From positions 372,001 to 436,000 of the forward strand of contig WLWS01000001.1 of assembly GCA_012103475.1 (NCBI GenBank): a DNA stretch of 64,000 nt, in the 5' to 3' direction. The stretch is from Gammaproteobacteria bacterium. GTDB taxonomy: Bacteria; Pseudomonadota; Gammaproteobacteria; Eutrophobiales; Eutrophobiaceae. The position numbers and the translations under genes were made by a program. The notes under the pieces are model-generated. The model was not told the DNA's origin. It saw only the letters and a list, made by a program, of their open reading frames with translations, and did no database searches. Each line of letters opens with the position of its first letter. Position 1 is the first letter of the stretch. Of the stretch, positions 1-5,708 are shown piece after piece.

Positions 1-152
1 GTCGCTTCATAAGCATCGAGACGCTTATCCAGTTCCTTCTTTTACTCTGTGGTAAGCGGTATCGTACTCTGATCTGACGCAATACTATCCCAGAGATCTT
101 CTACAAGACGAATTCGTTCATCTACAGGCAGTTGTTTAAGATTCGAGCTCAT
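1..152 (-). pseudogene. Addiction-module antitoxin with in-frame stop, cut by window edge
   Basis: Antitoxin of the short addiction-module family (TIGR02574 type), usually followed by a RelE/ParE toxin. The chosen start is the ATG at 152-150, giving a protein beginning MSSNLKQLPVDERIRLVEDL; codons further upstream lie inside an attC site and are not needed. The frame meets TAA at 44-42 after PLTTE. Reading on in the same frame gives KKELDKRLDAYEA to the window edge, which is what the family has next, where a glutamine codon (CAA or CAG) is normally found in place of the TAA. I therefore read it as a nonsense-mutated gene. A cognate toxin would lie left of base 1 and cannot be seen. The family call is from recognition, not a search. 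Confidence 0.7.
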
Positions 153-191
153 CGAAAAAGCATACTCCCAATAAACCCGATATGCAAAAGC

Positions 192-251
192 ACATAACGT
201 CATGATGAGGCGCGCCGCTTTTTGGCGTCGCTCTGGAGGCATTTGTTATGT
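192..251 (-). repeat. attC site A (60 bp), recombination site of the DCC cassette
   Basis: Bounded by a GTTATGT core at 245-251 and an imperfect ACATAAC at 192-198. Read leftwards it starts TAACAAATGCC and has complementary L boxes (GCGACGCC and GGCGCGCC) around a short loop, the canonical attC layout. It is not of the 87 bp family used by most sites here, so this cassette probably came from a different array. Confidence 0.75.
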
Positions 252-257
252 GGTAAT

Positions 258-665
258 TTAGAATTTCTCATTTCCATCGACACCTAGATTATTGATTTTG
301 GTCTTATTCAGTACCCTTAATAATAGATTACGACAGGCTCGTAATACAGGGTAAAACAATGAAGATATTACTTTGGACTTGAACATCCAGTAATTAAGTC
401 GATTTAAAATTCCAGAACGACTGCTGATCAGTGCTAACGCGTGGATTGCATCGGAGCCGTAATATATTTGACCACCCATCTTTAAAACCATTCCTTGGTC
501 TATGTCTAATCCCATGTCTGTAATTTCATTTCTTATGGCGCTATCTTCCCTAGCATCTACTATTTTTAAATCACCTACATCTTCTCGAATTCTAACTACT
601 TGGCAGTAATTGTTACAGGCAGGGCACTCCTTATCGTATACAAGAAGTATTTCATCCCGACTCAT
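258..665 (-). CDS. DCC-family thiol-disulfide oxidoreductase (DUF393)
   Basis: A 135-residue protein with the DCC-family signature near its N-terminus: VYDKECPACNNYC, with a CxxC pair at residues 14 and 17. The family (DUF393) consists of small thioredoxin-like proteins presumed to carry out thiol-disulfide exchange; physiological partners are mostly unknown. Length is normal for the family and no signal peptide is visible, so it is probably cytoplasmic. It is the only gene of a cassette lying between attC sites at 192-251 and 679-765, with its start 20 bases from one core site and its stop close to the other, as expected for a cassette gene. It carries no promoter I can recognise and would depend on read-through. 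Confidence 0.8.
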   Translation of the reverse strand: MSRDEILLVYDKECPACNNYCQVVRIREDVGDLKIVDAREDSAIRNEITDMGLDIDQGMVLKMGGQIYYGSDAIHALALISSRSGILNRLNYWMFKSKVISSLFYPVLRACRNLLLRVLNKTKINNLGVDGNEKF

Positions 666-678
666 AATTGCTCAAACC

Positions 679-765
679 ACATAACGTCTGCGGTAACCCG
701 CGCCATTATTATTATCGCAAAGCGACATCATAGAAGAGCGCGACGAGTTGACTGCCTTGTTATCT
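679..765 (-). repeat. attC site B (87 bp)
   Basis: Core GTTATCT at 759-765 and opposite core ACATAAC at 679-685. It is a member of the near-identical 87 bp family (left arm ACGTCTGCGGTAACCCGCG, right arm GCGCGACGAGTTGACTGCC). The right arm has A where its siblings have G (GACGAG for GACGGG). It terminates the toxin-antitoxin cassette to its right. Confidence 0.9.
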
Positions 766-766
766 T

Positions 767-1061
767 CTATTTTAACTGTTCTCTTGTCCATGCTGGGTCT
801 CTACGGCAATCTAAAACAGCGTAAATATAAGCCGTTTTATTAAGCACTCGATAATATACTGCGAAAGGAAATTTCTTTGACAACATTCGAAAGTAACTTT
901 CGAAATGAATGGGGTGTATTCCAACGGTCATTTTTGAGATCTTCAATTTCCGAATAAAGAGTATCTAAACAATACTGTCCAATCCCTTCTACTTGGCTTT
1001 CGTAAAACCAAAATCCGTCTACTAAATCTTGGCTTGCAGAGCCAAGTATTTTTATTTTCAT
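767..1061 (-). pseudogene. RelE/ParE-family toxin disrupted by a frameshift
   Basis: The open frame from ATG 1061 reads MKIKILGSASQDLVDGFWFY and follows a RelE/ParE toxin to about residue 45, then becomes unlike the family and stops at 840. Around base 922-930 the family sequence resumes in another frame: GIHPIHFESYFRMLSKKFPF, then AVYYRV and finally AVLDCRRDPAWTREQLK before TAG at 769-767, two bases from the attC core. Joining the two frames gives about 97 residues, the usual toxin size. A one-base insertion or deletion has therefore inactivated the toxin unless frameshifting occurs. The start overlaps the end of the antitoxin gene by four bases. Confidence 0.85.
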
Positions 1062-1276
1062 GAAATTCTACTTGCTATCTCTTTTTTTGCTTCATCCCAA
1101 TCTGTGAATTCATCATCATCTTGTTCTAGCGCTTCTTCACGATCTTTCAATAGTTTTTTATGCCATTCTGGGGAGTGAACCCCATCATTAGAATTACATA
1201 GATCTTCCCAGAGAACCTCCATCGCTTGTATTTTCTCTTCACGTGACATTTTGTCTAAAGGTAATGAAACTGCCAT
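1058..1276 (-). CDS. Addiction-module antitoxin of the frameshifted toxin
   Basis: A 72-residue acidic protein (SLPLDKMSREEKIQAMEVLW, ending in FTDWDEAKKEIASRIS) of the short addiction-module antitoxin family. Such proteins bind and neutralise a RelE/ParE-like toxin encoded just downstream and repress their own operon. The frame is intact, has the normal length, and its stop overlaps the toxin start by four bases, so the two were translationally coupled. A possible ribosome site lies in the AGGAGAA just upstream of the start. The partner toxin is broken, so the antitoxin may be a relic or may still neutralise related toxins elsewhere; the latter is inference. Confidence 0.8.
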   Translation of the reverse strand: MAVSLPLDKMSREEKIQAMEVLWEDLCNSNDGVHSPEWHKKLLKDREEALEQDDDEFTDWDEAKKEIASRIS

Positions 1277-1304
1277 TAGTATTCTCCTGTGTTAATTAAA
1301 TATT

Positions 1305-1391
1305 AGATAACGTCCGCGGTAACCCGCGCCAGATTTATTATTGCGCAGCGACATTACAAAAGAGCGCGACGGGTTGACTGCCTTGTTAGAC
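1305..1391 (-). repeat. attC site C (87 bp)
   Basis: Perfect GTTAGAC core (GTTRRRY) at 1385-1391 and AGATAAC at 1305-1311. It belongs to the 87 bp family; the left arm reads CGTCCGCGG instead of CGTCTGCGG. It ends the cassette that encodes the membrane-anchored protein to its right. Confidence 0.9.
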
Positions 1392-2006
1392 ATAATTCAT
1401 CTTTCGTGTATCAATATACTTTGTCCCATAGGACATCAGTTTTCCATTCTCTCCAAGTGATTTACCAATTGCTTCAAATTCTAGTCTAACGTCATCCTGT
1501 GCTCGGACATCTCGATCAATATAAACTTCGATCAAAAATAGACCGTGACTGTCAAGAGGGAAAAGTATTTCAGCATTTAGACTCTCTTTAGGATAGAGAA
1601 TGAAATCTATAACTTTATAGATATTTGATTTTTCTATTCCATAAATAATATTTTTTGAATTCTCCTTCTCTTTTTCAATTGATGAATCAATTCTAGTTTG
1701 TGTTGCTACTCTTTCTTTCCAGTCTATGTGCTCAATCAATGAACCGTCATTAGTAACAACAACTTCTACTGCTATAAATGCTTCTCCTTCATCAGGATCT
1801 CCTAAAAGTCTTGGTGACAAGTTCACTTTTACGGATCTACTAGACTTCAAATCGTTTGATAGTTTTTCTAACTCAGCTTTCGCTCGGTTAACGGAACGTA
1901 AGACTGTGAATTGATATAAAGCCCATCCTCCCCCTATAATTACGCCTAAGCAAATAGCAATTGCTTGTATGCCCTGCGCTAGATTTCTGAATTCTTCAAT
2001 TGACAT
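1386..2006 (-). CDS. Hypothetical membrane-anchored cassette protein
   Basis: I do not recognise this 206-residue protein. It has one hydrophobic segment at about residues 12-34 (AIAICLGVIIGGGWALYQF) followed by a charged, helix-prone stretch, and the rest is soluble and mixed alpha/beta in character. The topology suggests an N-terminal anchor with most of the protein on one side of the inner membrane. The stop codon lies inside the attC core at 1385-1391, and the start at 2006 is 23 bases from the next core, so it fills its cassette exactly. Base composition is AT-rich compared with the chromosomal genes to the right, as for most cassettes here. Confidence 0.7.
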   Translation of the reverse strand: MSIEEFRNLAQGIQAIAICLGVIIGGGWALYQFTVLRSVNRAKAELEKLSNDLKSSRSVKVNLSPRLLGDPDEGEAFIAVEVVVTNDGSLIEHIDWKERVATQTRIDSSIEKEKENSKNIIYGIEKSNIYKVIDFILYPKESLNAEILFPLDSHGLFLIEVYIDRDVRAQDDVRLEFEAIGKSLGENGKLMSYGTKYIDTRKMNYV

Positions 2007-2028
2007 TTCTAATCTTTAACTATTAGGT

Positions 2029-2115
2029 GCCTAACGTCTGCGATAACCCGCGCCAGAATTACTAACGCGAAGCGACCCCATAAAAAAGCGCGACGGGTTG
2101 ACTGCCTTGTTATGC
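2029..2115 (-). repeat. attC site D (87 bp)
   Basis: Core GTTATGC at 2109-2115 and a perfect RYYYAAC (GCCTAAC) at 2029-2035. It is an 87 bp family member; the central part reads ACTAACGCGAAGCGACCCC. It ends the HicAB cassette. Confidence 0.9.
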
Positions 2116-2322
2116 AGCGACTTCGATGATCTCGATGCTGGAGCTGGGGGCTGGAATAACTTCTCCATCTTCTTTGAGTCCTTGAATATGGAATTCGATA
2201 GCTTCGTGGATAAGTTCTATTGCTTCTTCGCGCGTCTCTCCGGCTGCAACACAGCCAGGTAAGTCTGGGACATACGCACCATAGCTGGATTCGCCCTGTT
2301 CAATTACTACGGCATATTTCAT
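2110..2322 (-). CDS. hicB: HicB-family antitoxin
   Basis: A 70-residue protein, MKYAVVIEQGESSYGAYVPD then LPGCVAAGETREEAIELI, the partial RNase H fold typical of HicB antitoxins. HicB binds the HicA mRNA interferase and blocks it; many family members also carry a C-terminal DNA-binding segment, which is too short to be evident here. The gene lies ten bases downstream of hicA in the same orientation and its stop sits in the attC core at 2109-2115. The hicA-hicB order and the spacing are typical, so the pair is probably co-transcribed and functional. Confidence 0.88.
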   Translation of the reverse strand: MKYAVVIEQGESSYGAYVPDLPGCVAAGETREEAIELIHEAIEFHIQGLKEDGEVIPAPSSSIEIIEVAA

Positions 2323-2332
2323 ATTTCTATCC

Positions 2333-2521
2333 TCATTTCTTCAATCCAGATTGTTTAAGTATGGCATTTAATGTCCCTTTTGGCACCTCAACACTCGGTT
2401 TCCCTGCGATCGTTACTGTACCGGGCTTTGTTGGATGCTTAAACTGACGGTGACTTCCTTTGGTTCTGACTAGCTGCCAGCCATCCGCTTCAATTTCTTT
2501 CAGTAGTTCCTTTACTTTCAC
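2333..2521 (-). CDS. hicA: HicA-family toxin (mRNA interferase)
   Basis: A 62-residue double-stranded-RNA-binding-fold protein. The family motif GSHRQFKHP is present with the catalytic histidine (TKGSHRQF at residues 20-27). HicA toxins cleave mRNA in a translation-independent way until bound by HicB. Length is normal and no mutation is visible, unlike the other two toxin-antitoxin loci in this array. It is first in its cassette, 40 bases after the attC at 2561-2647. Toxin-antitoxin cassettes are thought to stabilise chromosomal integron arrays; applying this here is inference. Confidence 0.88.
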   Translation of the reverse strand: MKVKELLKEIEADGWQLVRTKGSHRQFKHPTKPGTVTIAGKPSVEVPKGTLNAILKQSGLKK

Positions 2522-2560
2522 TAGAGTCCCTCTATCCGTTTACTCAGTAATCAATAAGCT

Positions 2561-2647
2561 GCATAACGTCTGCAATAACCCGCCCGGCAGGCAATACCGC
2601 GAAGCGACCCTATTTCATTTCGGTACGGGTTGATTGCCTTGTTATGC
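2561..2647 (-). repeat. attC site E (87 bp)
   Basis: GCATAAC at 2561-2567 and GTTATGC at 2641-2647, exact inverted cores. It is of the 87 bp family but diverged in the middle (CGGCAGGCAATACCGCGAAG) and in the inner arm (TTCGGTACGGGTTGATTGCC). Confidence 0.88.
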
Positions 2648-2663
2648 CTAACCCTCTTACTCA

Positions 2664-3188
2664 TCACACGAAAGTAACCGATTTGATAAAGCCCTTTTTA
2701 ATCGTTGCTTTGTAAGTAACATAGCCACTACTTTTATTTAGGGAATCTGTTGTAACTGATATAAAAATATCAAGCTGATCCCCAGCCATATGCTCAATAG
2801 GTAGTTCTTTTGAAATTATCATAAAACCACAACACGGCGCTGGATTTATTGGCGCGACTGGACCTGGAATGTTTACTTTACTATCCGACCTGATGTGTTT
2901 AAAAGTTACATCTTCAATATTTTCACCATTTAATGAGACTCTAATCTCATCAATAGTGATTTTTTTAAAAGGAGCATTGTTACTTAGCAACCAGATCCCT
3001 ATCTTATATGGAGGTCTTATCTCTTCACCTTCATTTCTGCTTCCGTCCACTATATAAATGGCAAATTCATTTTCTCCAGTAAATGACCGAGATTCTTTCA
3101 CCTCTTCATATATCTGGTCATGATATGGACCTACTGCACAGGCTCCTAGAAAAATGACAATAATCACGTTCAACGATATAAGCTTCAT
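2664..3188 (-). CDS. Putative lipoprotein, function unknown
   Basis: A 174-residue protein beginning MKLISLNVIIVIFLGACAVG. The hydrophobic N-terminus ends in a lipobox (LGAC, cysteine at residue 17), so it is probably a lipoprotein exported by Sec and lipidated. The mature part is beta-rich with a CC pair (PAPCCGF) and shows no motif I can name. It is alone in its cassette between attC E and attC F. Secreted proteins of unknown function are common in chromosomal integrons. The lipoprotein call is well supported; no activity can be proposed. Confidence 0.72.
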   Translation of the reverse strand: MKLISLNVIIVIFLGACAVGPYHDQIYEEVKESRSFTGENEFAIYIVDGSRNEGEEIRPPYKIGIWLLSNNAPFKKITIDEIRVSLNGENIEDVTFKHIRSDSKVNIPGPVAPINPAPCCGFMIISKELPIEHMAGDQLDIFISVTTDSLNKSSGYVTYKATIKKGFIKSVTFV

Positions 3189-3204
3189 ATTTCAATCCCT
3201 GATG

Positions 3205-3291
3205 GCATAACGTCTGCGGTAACCCGCGCCAGAATTATTATCGCGCAGCGACATCACAAAAGAGCGCGACGGTTTGACTGCCTTGTTAGGT
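3205..3291 (-). repeat. attC site F (87 bp)
   Basis: GCATAAC at 3205-3211 and a perfect GTTAGGT at 3285-3291. It carries the family sequence except for GACGGTTTGACTGCC in the right arm, where the siblings have GACGGGTTGACTGCC. Confidence 0.9.
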
Positions 3292-3675
3292 ATCATTACC
3301 ACCAATGACCCTAATACCATTCAAGTGATTCCTAAACATAGGCCAGGCAAGTTGCCTTGTAAATTTTTCAAGCTCATTGCCACTCCATTTATCTGTTTCT
3401 ACAACGAAGTTCGCACGTTCCCAATGCTCCAATAACTCGTACTCACCACTGCTCAGTTTTCTAAGCAAAAACCAATAATCTGATTCGAGCGAAACCCCGA
3501 GAGGGAATGAGCCATGGTTCTCAACTAATGCCATAATATTTCTGACAATTCCCTCCATAGTTACCATAACATCATTGCGATACTCCGTACCCCAACCAGT
3601 TGAGTCTCCTAAGTTGCTAAGTTCGGCCTGTATTTCATTATCGCTAAGCTCACGAAGATTAACGGTAGTGATCAT
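3286..3675 (-). CDS. Hypothetical cassette protein
   Basis: I do not recognise this 129-residue, probably cytoplasmic protein (MITTVNLRELSDNEIQAELS at the start, ending in RVIGGNDT). It is acidic, tryptophan-containing and has no hydrophobic segment or signal peptide. The start at 3675 lies only five bases from the core of attC G and the stop lies within the core of attC F, so the gene occupies the whole cassette. The compact layout argues that it is real rather than a chance frame. Codon use is AT-rich like its neighbours. Confidence 0.68.
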   Translation of the reverse strand: MITTVNLRELSDNEIQAELSNLGDSTGWGTEYRNDVMVTMEGIVRNIMALVENHGSFPLGVSLESDYWFLLRKLSSGEYELLEHWERANFVVETDKWSGNELEKFTRQLAWPMFRNHLNGIRVIGGNDT

Positions 3676-3679
3676 TGAT

Positions 3680-3736
3680 ACCTAACGTCGCACTCAGCCG
3701 CCGCTTTTAGCGGTCGGATGGAGTGCCTTGTTAGCT
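3680..3736 (-). repeat. attC site G (57 bp, short type)
   Basis: Perfect cores ACCTAAC (3680-3686) and GTTAGCT (3730-3736). It is a 57 bp site of a second family, related to the one at 4669-4725, with the stem halves CAGCCGCCGCT and AGCGGTCGGA. Its sequence is translated as the C-terminus of the membrane protein to its right. Confidence 0.88.
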
Positions 3737-4113
3737 GCGTTGTTTCTCAAACTATAAACAATCACAGACATCAACACTAAAAATGAATAAATTGCATTTA
3801 GTACTACTAAATCGGAATACTCGTAATTCACCGGTTCTAATAATATGAGTACAGGTATTGGTATGAGCATTAATAGTGATAAGCAAAATATTAATCGAGG
3901 AAACAGACTCGGCCAACTATCAGAAAATTCATCAAGCAAATAGTACGTGCAAAAGGTAAGTAATACCCAAAAAGGGTAATTCATTAGGAAGCCTAATATA
4001 ATATAACCAAGTCCAAATATTCCTATCGCCGTGCGCAGCCCAAATGTCTGCCCATTTGACCCGCGTTCACTTTGAACTATTTTGAAGTTAAGCCTATATC
4101 CAAATCTACTCAT
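3694..4113 (-). CDS. Small polytopic membrane protein with attC-encoded C-terminus
   Basis: A 139-residue protein with four predicted membrane helices at about residues 27-45, 47-62, 71-92 and 104-122. I do not recognise the family. The frame passes through the R'' core of attC G without meeting the usual TAA, because GCTAAC is read as GCT AAC, and ends inside the site. The last 13 residues (AANKALHPTAKSGG region) are thus encoded by the recombination site itself. Cassette proteins ending in NKALHPTA-like tails are something I recall from databases, and they have this origin. The tail is therefore probably not part of the functional fold. Confidence 0.7.
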   Translation of the reverse strand: MSRFGYRLNFKIVQSERGSNGQTFGLRTAIGIFGLGYIILGFLMNYPFWVLLTFCTYYLLDEFSDSWPSLFPRLIFCLSLLMLIPIPVLILLEPVNYEYSDLVVLNAIYSFLVLMSVIVYSLRNNAANKALHPTAKSGG

Positions 4114-4116
4114 AGC

Positions 4117-4206
4117 AGCTAACGTCTGGCTAACCCGCGCCGCCGAGAGAATATTCGCGAAGCGCCACTACGCTTAACGGCGTCGGCGTTGAGCCACTTG
4201 TTAGCC
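4117..4206 (-). repeat. attC site H (90 bp)
   Basis: Cores AGCTAAC (4117-4123) and GTTAGCC (4200-4206). The left arm TAACGTCTGGCTAACCCGCG resembles the 87 bp family, but the right arm (GGCGTCGGCGTTGAGCCAC) is its own and three bases longer, so it looks like a divergent relative or a hybrid. Confidence 0.85.
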
Positions 4207-4653
4207 TTTGTTTGCATAATTATTCGCAGCTTTTTCAAAACCGCCATTTTCTTCTTCTATTTCCACCGCCATCAAATCTTCTTGTTCTTCGATGGGGATT
4301 GCGTCATCTCCATTCTGTTCCCAATACTTTTCAAAAACGATTTCCCTCGTATCTCGATCTCTAGGATAAGAATCTCCGAAAAAATTCATTGCTGAAGCTA
4401 GTATTGACGCACAATTTGGCATACCAATCACCTCAAATGCCACTACAGCTTCCGGTGCTAATACACCCGTGCTATTTGAGAAAAACTGTCCTAAACCTCC
4501 ATTCATGATCTCAGATTGTGCCCAATGAGCGGCGAATAAATGCTTCTGTTTGTCGGTAGCCTTATGGAATTCTTGTAGGAAAATTTCACCTCCATCATAA
4601 ATGCTTACAGACTCCCAAATCGGTTCAACAAATCGCCAATATGAATCTTCCAT
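4201..4653 (-). CDS. DMP19-like (DUF4375) protein
   Basis: A 150-residue acidic protein with the core signature NGGLGQFFSNSTG (about residues 51-63), which I associate with the DMP19/DUF4375 family. The name-giving member, DMP19 of Neisseria, is a DNA-mimic protein that binds a transcription factor; for the many other members the role is unknown. The strongly acidic C-terminus (PIEEQEDLMAVEIEEENGG) fits a DNA-mimic surface but does not prove it. Its stop lies in the core of attC H and the start is 16 bases from attC I. There is no signal peptide; a cytoplasmic location is expected. Confidence 0.7.
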   Translation of the reverse strand: MEDSYWRFVEPIWESVSIYDGGEIFLQEFHKATDKQKHLFAAHWAQSEIMNGGLGQFFSNSTGVLAPEAVVAFEVIGMPNCASILASAMNFFGDSYPRDRDTREIVFEKYWEQNGDDAIPIEEQEDLMAVEIEEENGGFEKAANNYANKG

Positions 4654-4668
4654 TAGATTTACCCTGGA

Positions 4669-4725
4669 GGCTAACGTTGTGCTCAGCCGCCGCTGTAAGC
4701 GGTCGGTTGCAGCACCTTGTTAATT
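4669..4725 (-). repeat. attC site I (57 bp, short type)
   Basis: GGCTAAC (4669-4675, one position off RYYYAAC) and GTTAATT (4719-4725). It has the same length and stem as the site at 3680-3736 (CAGCCGCCGCT against AGCGGTCGGT), forming a second attC family. Confidence 0.85.
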
Positions 4726-4969
4726 TGCGAATCTCTGTCGATAAACCGAGGCAGGTTGCCGGAACGACAGTGAAGGCTGATGCTTGGGGAATGACTGCTG
4801 GCAGAGGCACTCATGATGAGGCCAGCTCTAGCTTTGTCCGTAAGGCTCGCCAAAACGAAGCCTGTAATGTTTGGGTTGTTTCCATTCTTTCCGGCACCTC
4901 TCCTGTGTGTCCGCTACTCCGTGAATAAAGTATAACTCGATTTACACAACACCAAAAAGGGAACGAGCA
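4726..4969. other. Cassette without a convincing gene
   Basis: About 245 bases between attC I and attC J hold no leftward gene of the usual kind. In the leftward direction there is a 24-codon frame (METTQTLQASFWRALRTKLE...) closed by TGA, and the same frame reopens straight away with PLPAVIPQASAFTVVPATCL and runs into attC I. In the rightward direction one frame is open from inside attC I to a stop at 4928; its first internal ATG is at 4791, giving only 45 residues. The two frames lie over the same bases. It could be a decayed cassette gene, an inverted small gene or a non-coding cassette. Confidence 0.5.
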
Positions 4970-5056
4970 ATTTAACGTCTGCGGTAACCCGCGCCAGAAT
5001 AATTATCGCGCAGCGACCTCACTAAAAAGCGCGACGGGTTGACTGCCTTGTTATGC
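4970..5056 (-). repeat. attC site J (87 bp)
   Basis: Perfect left core ATTTAAC (4970-4976) and GTTATGC (5050-5056). It belongs to the first cassette after attI and is almost identical to sites C and F in both arms. Confidence 0.9.
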
Positions 5057-5356
5057 GACGTTTTCTGAATAAGGCTTACCATTTGTGTTTACGATGATCT
5101 CTCTATTTTCTAGTTTAATGCATAGTGTTTCGTCATTAATCCAGTGCATTCCAATAATACTTTCCATTAGTTCATCATCTAACTCGTCGATCTCTTCTTC
5201 ATATCGTAGAACATCCGGAATAATGACTCGTTTTGCATTATTCGCCTGATCTGGATTATCTACAAGAATGAGAATGATTTCCCGTTTTAGCACATCGTAA
5301 GTAAAAACACTTACGAAAGGACTAGCGCCTTCTAACAGCTCACTCTTAATATCCAT
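5051..5356 (-). CDS. First-cassette hypothetical protein
   Basis: A 101-residue, strongly acidic protein (EEEIDELDDELMESIIGMHW in the middle) that I do not recognise. It has no signal peptide or membrane helix. Being first after attI it is the cassette best placed for transcription from the integron promoter and, by the usual insertion mechanism, is likely the most recent arrival. Start at 5356 is 18 bases from the attI core; the stop TAA is part of the attC J core. Function cannot be proposed from the sequence. Confidence 0.68.
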   Translation of the reverse strand: MDIKSELLEGASPFVSVFTYDVLKREIILILVDNPDQANNAKRVIIPDVLRYEEEIDELDDELMESIIGMHWINDETLCIKLENREIIVNTNGKPYSENVA

Positions 5357-5373
5357 TAATCAATACTTGCTGC

Positions 5374-5440
5374 GCATAACAGTTTATTCTACGGCGACTG
5401 CCGTATAACTTGGCTTTTGTTCATAGGAATAGGTATAGCT
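5374..5440 (-). other. attI site (insertion point of the integron)
   Basis: The sequence GCATAAC at 5374-5380, GTTATGC when read leftwards, is the junction core between the first cassette and the integrase side. The flanking bases have no partner arm, unlike the attC sites, which fits attI. Beside it is a small hairpin ACGGC-GACT-GCCGT (5391-5404). The right boundary is a guess from typical attI lengths. The rest of 5381-5708 has no gene: it should hold the cassette promoter (a weak leftward candidate is TAGACA 5501-5496, 17-base gap, TAAACA 5478-5473) and the integrase promoter. Confidence 0.65.
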
Positions 5441-5539
5441 GAAATAGTGTTAATAATCTACAGTAAACCATATGTTTAGATAATTCCGTTTCTTATGTCT
5501 AAAAATAACCCGCGAATATTCTTTACTTGGCTTTTGTTC
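5408..5539. repeat. 15-base direct repeat beside attI
   Basis: The sequence ACTTGGCTTTTGTTC occurs at 5408-5422 and again at 5525-5539, in the same orientation and 117 bases apart, within the non-coding interval between attI and intI. Bases flanking the two copies differ. Integrase-binding direct repeats are known in attI of class 1 integrons, but those lie closer to the core; a role here is only a suggestion. Confidence 0.6.
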
Positions 5540-5636
5540 CACAAATTGGTTTAGTTGATATAGGGAGGAAATTCTTTTCCCAAATAATAACTTACGAATT
5601 TTGATTTTTTTGTCCGTTTTTCACCTGCGATTTATC

Positions 5637-5666
5637 TTGATGCCTTTTATGATTACTAGATAGGAT
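5637..5666 (+). promoter_or_regulatory. Candidate integrase promoter
   Basis: TTGATG at 5637-5642, an 18-base gap and TAGGAT at 5661-5666, 43 bases before the intI start. The -10 box is a weak match. No LexA-type CTG-N10-CAG box was found around it, so SOS control of this integrase is not supported by what I see. Confidence 0.3.
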
Positions 5667-5708
5667 ACACTGCCATATACAATATTTTTGTTTGAAAGGA
5701 CTCTTATC

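Noticed and set aside
153..242. 30-residue N-terminal extension of the left-edge antitoxin (MPPERRQKAARL...)
   Set aside because: It is encoded within and next to attC A, and the family begins at MSSNLKQLP; the later ATG was taken.
4625..4810. Leftward frame MPLPAVIPQASAF... as a gene
   Set aside because: It starts at a GTG without ribosome site, runs through the whole of attC I and ends in the next cassette; reported only as part of the ambiguous cassette.
1..5056. Repeated ~87-base elements as a possible CRISPR array or IS ends
   Set aside because: Spacing is irregular and gene-sized (390-640 bases), and the ends carry RYYYAAC/GTTRRRY cores with paired arms: these are attC sites, and an integron integrase lies beside them.
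5600..5708. LexA box at the integrase promoter
   Set aside because: No CTG-N10-CAG pattern was found; the nearest CTG (5670) is not followed by CAG at the right place.
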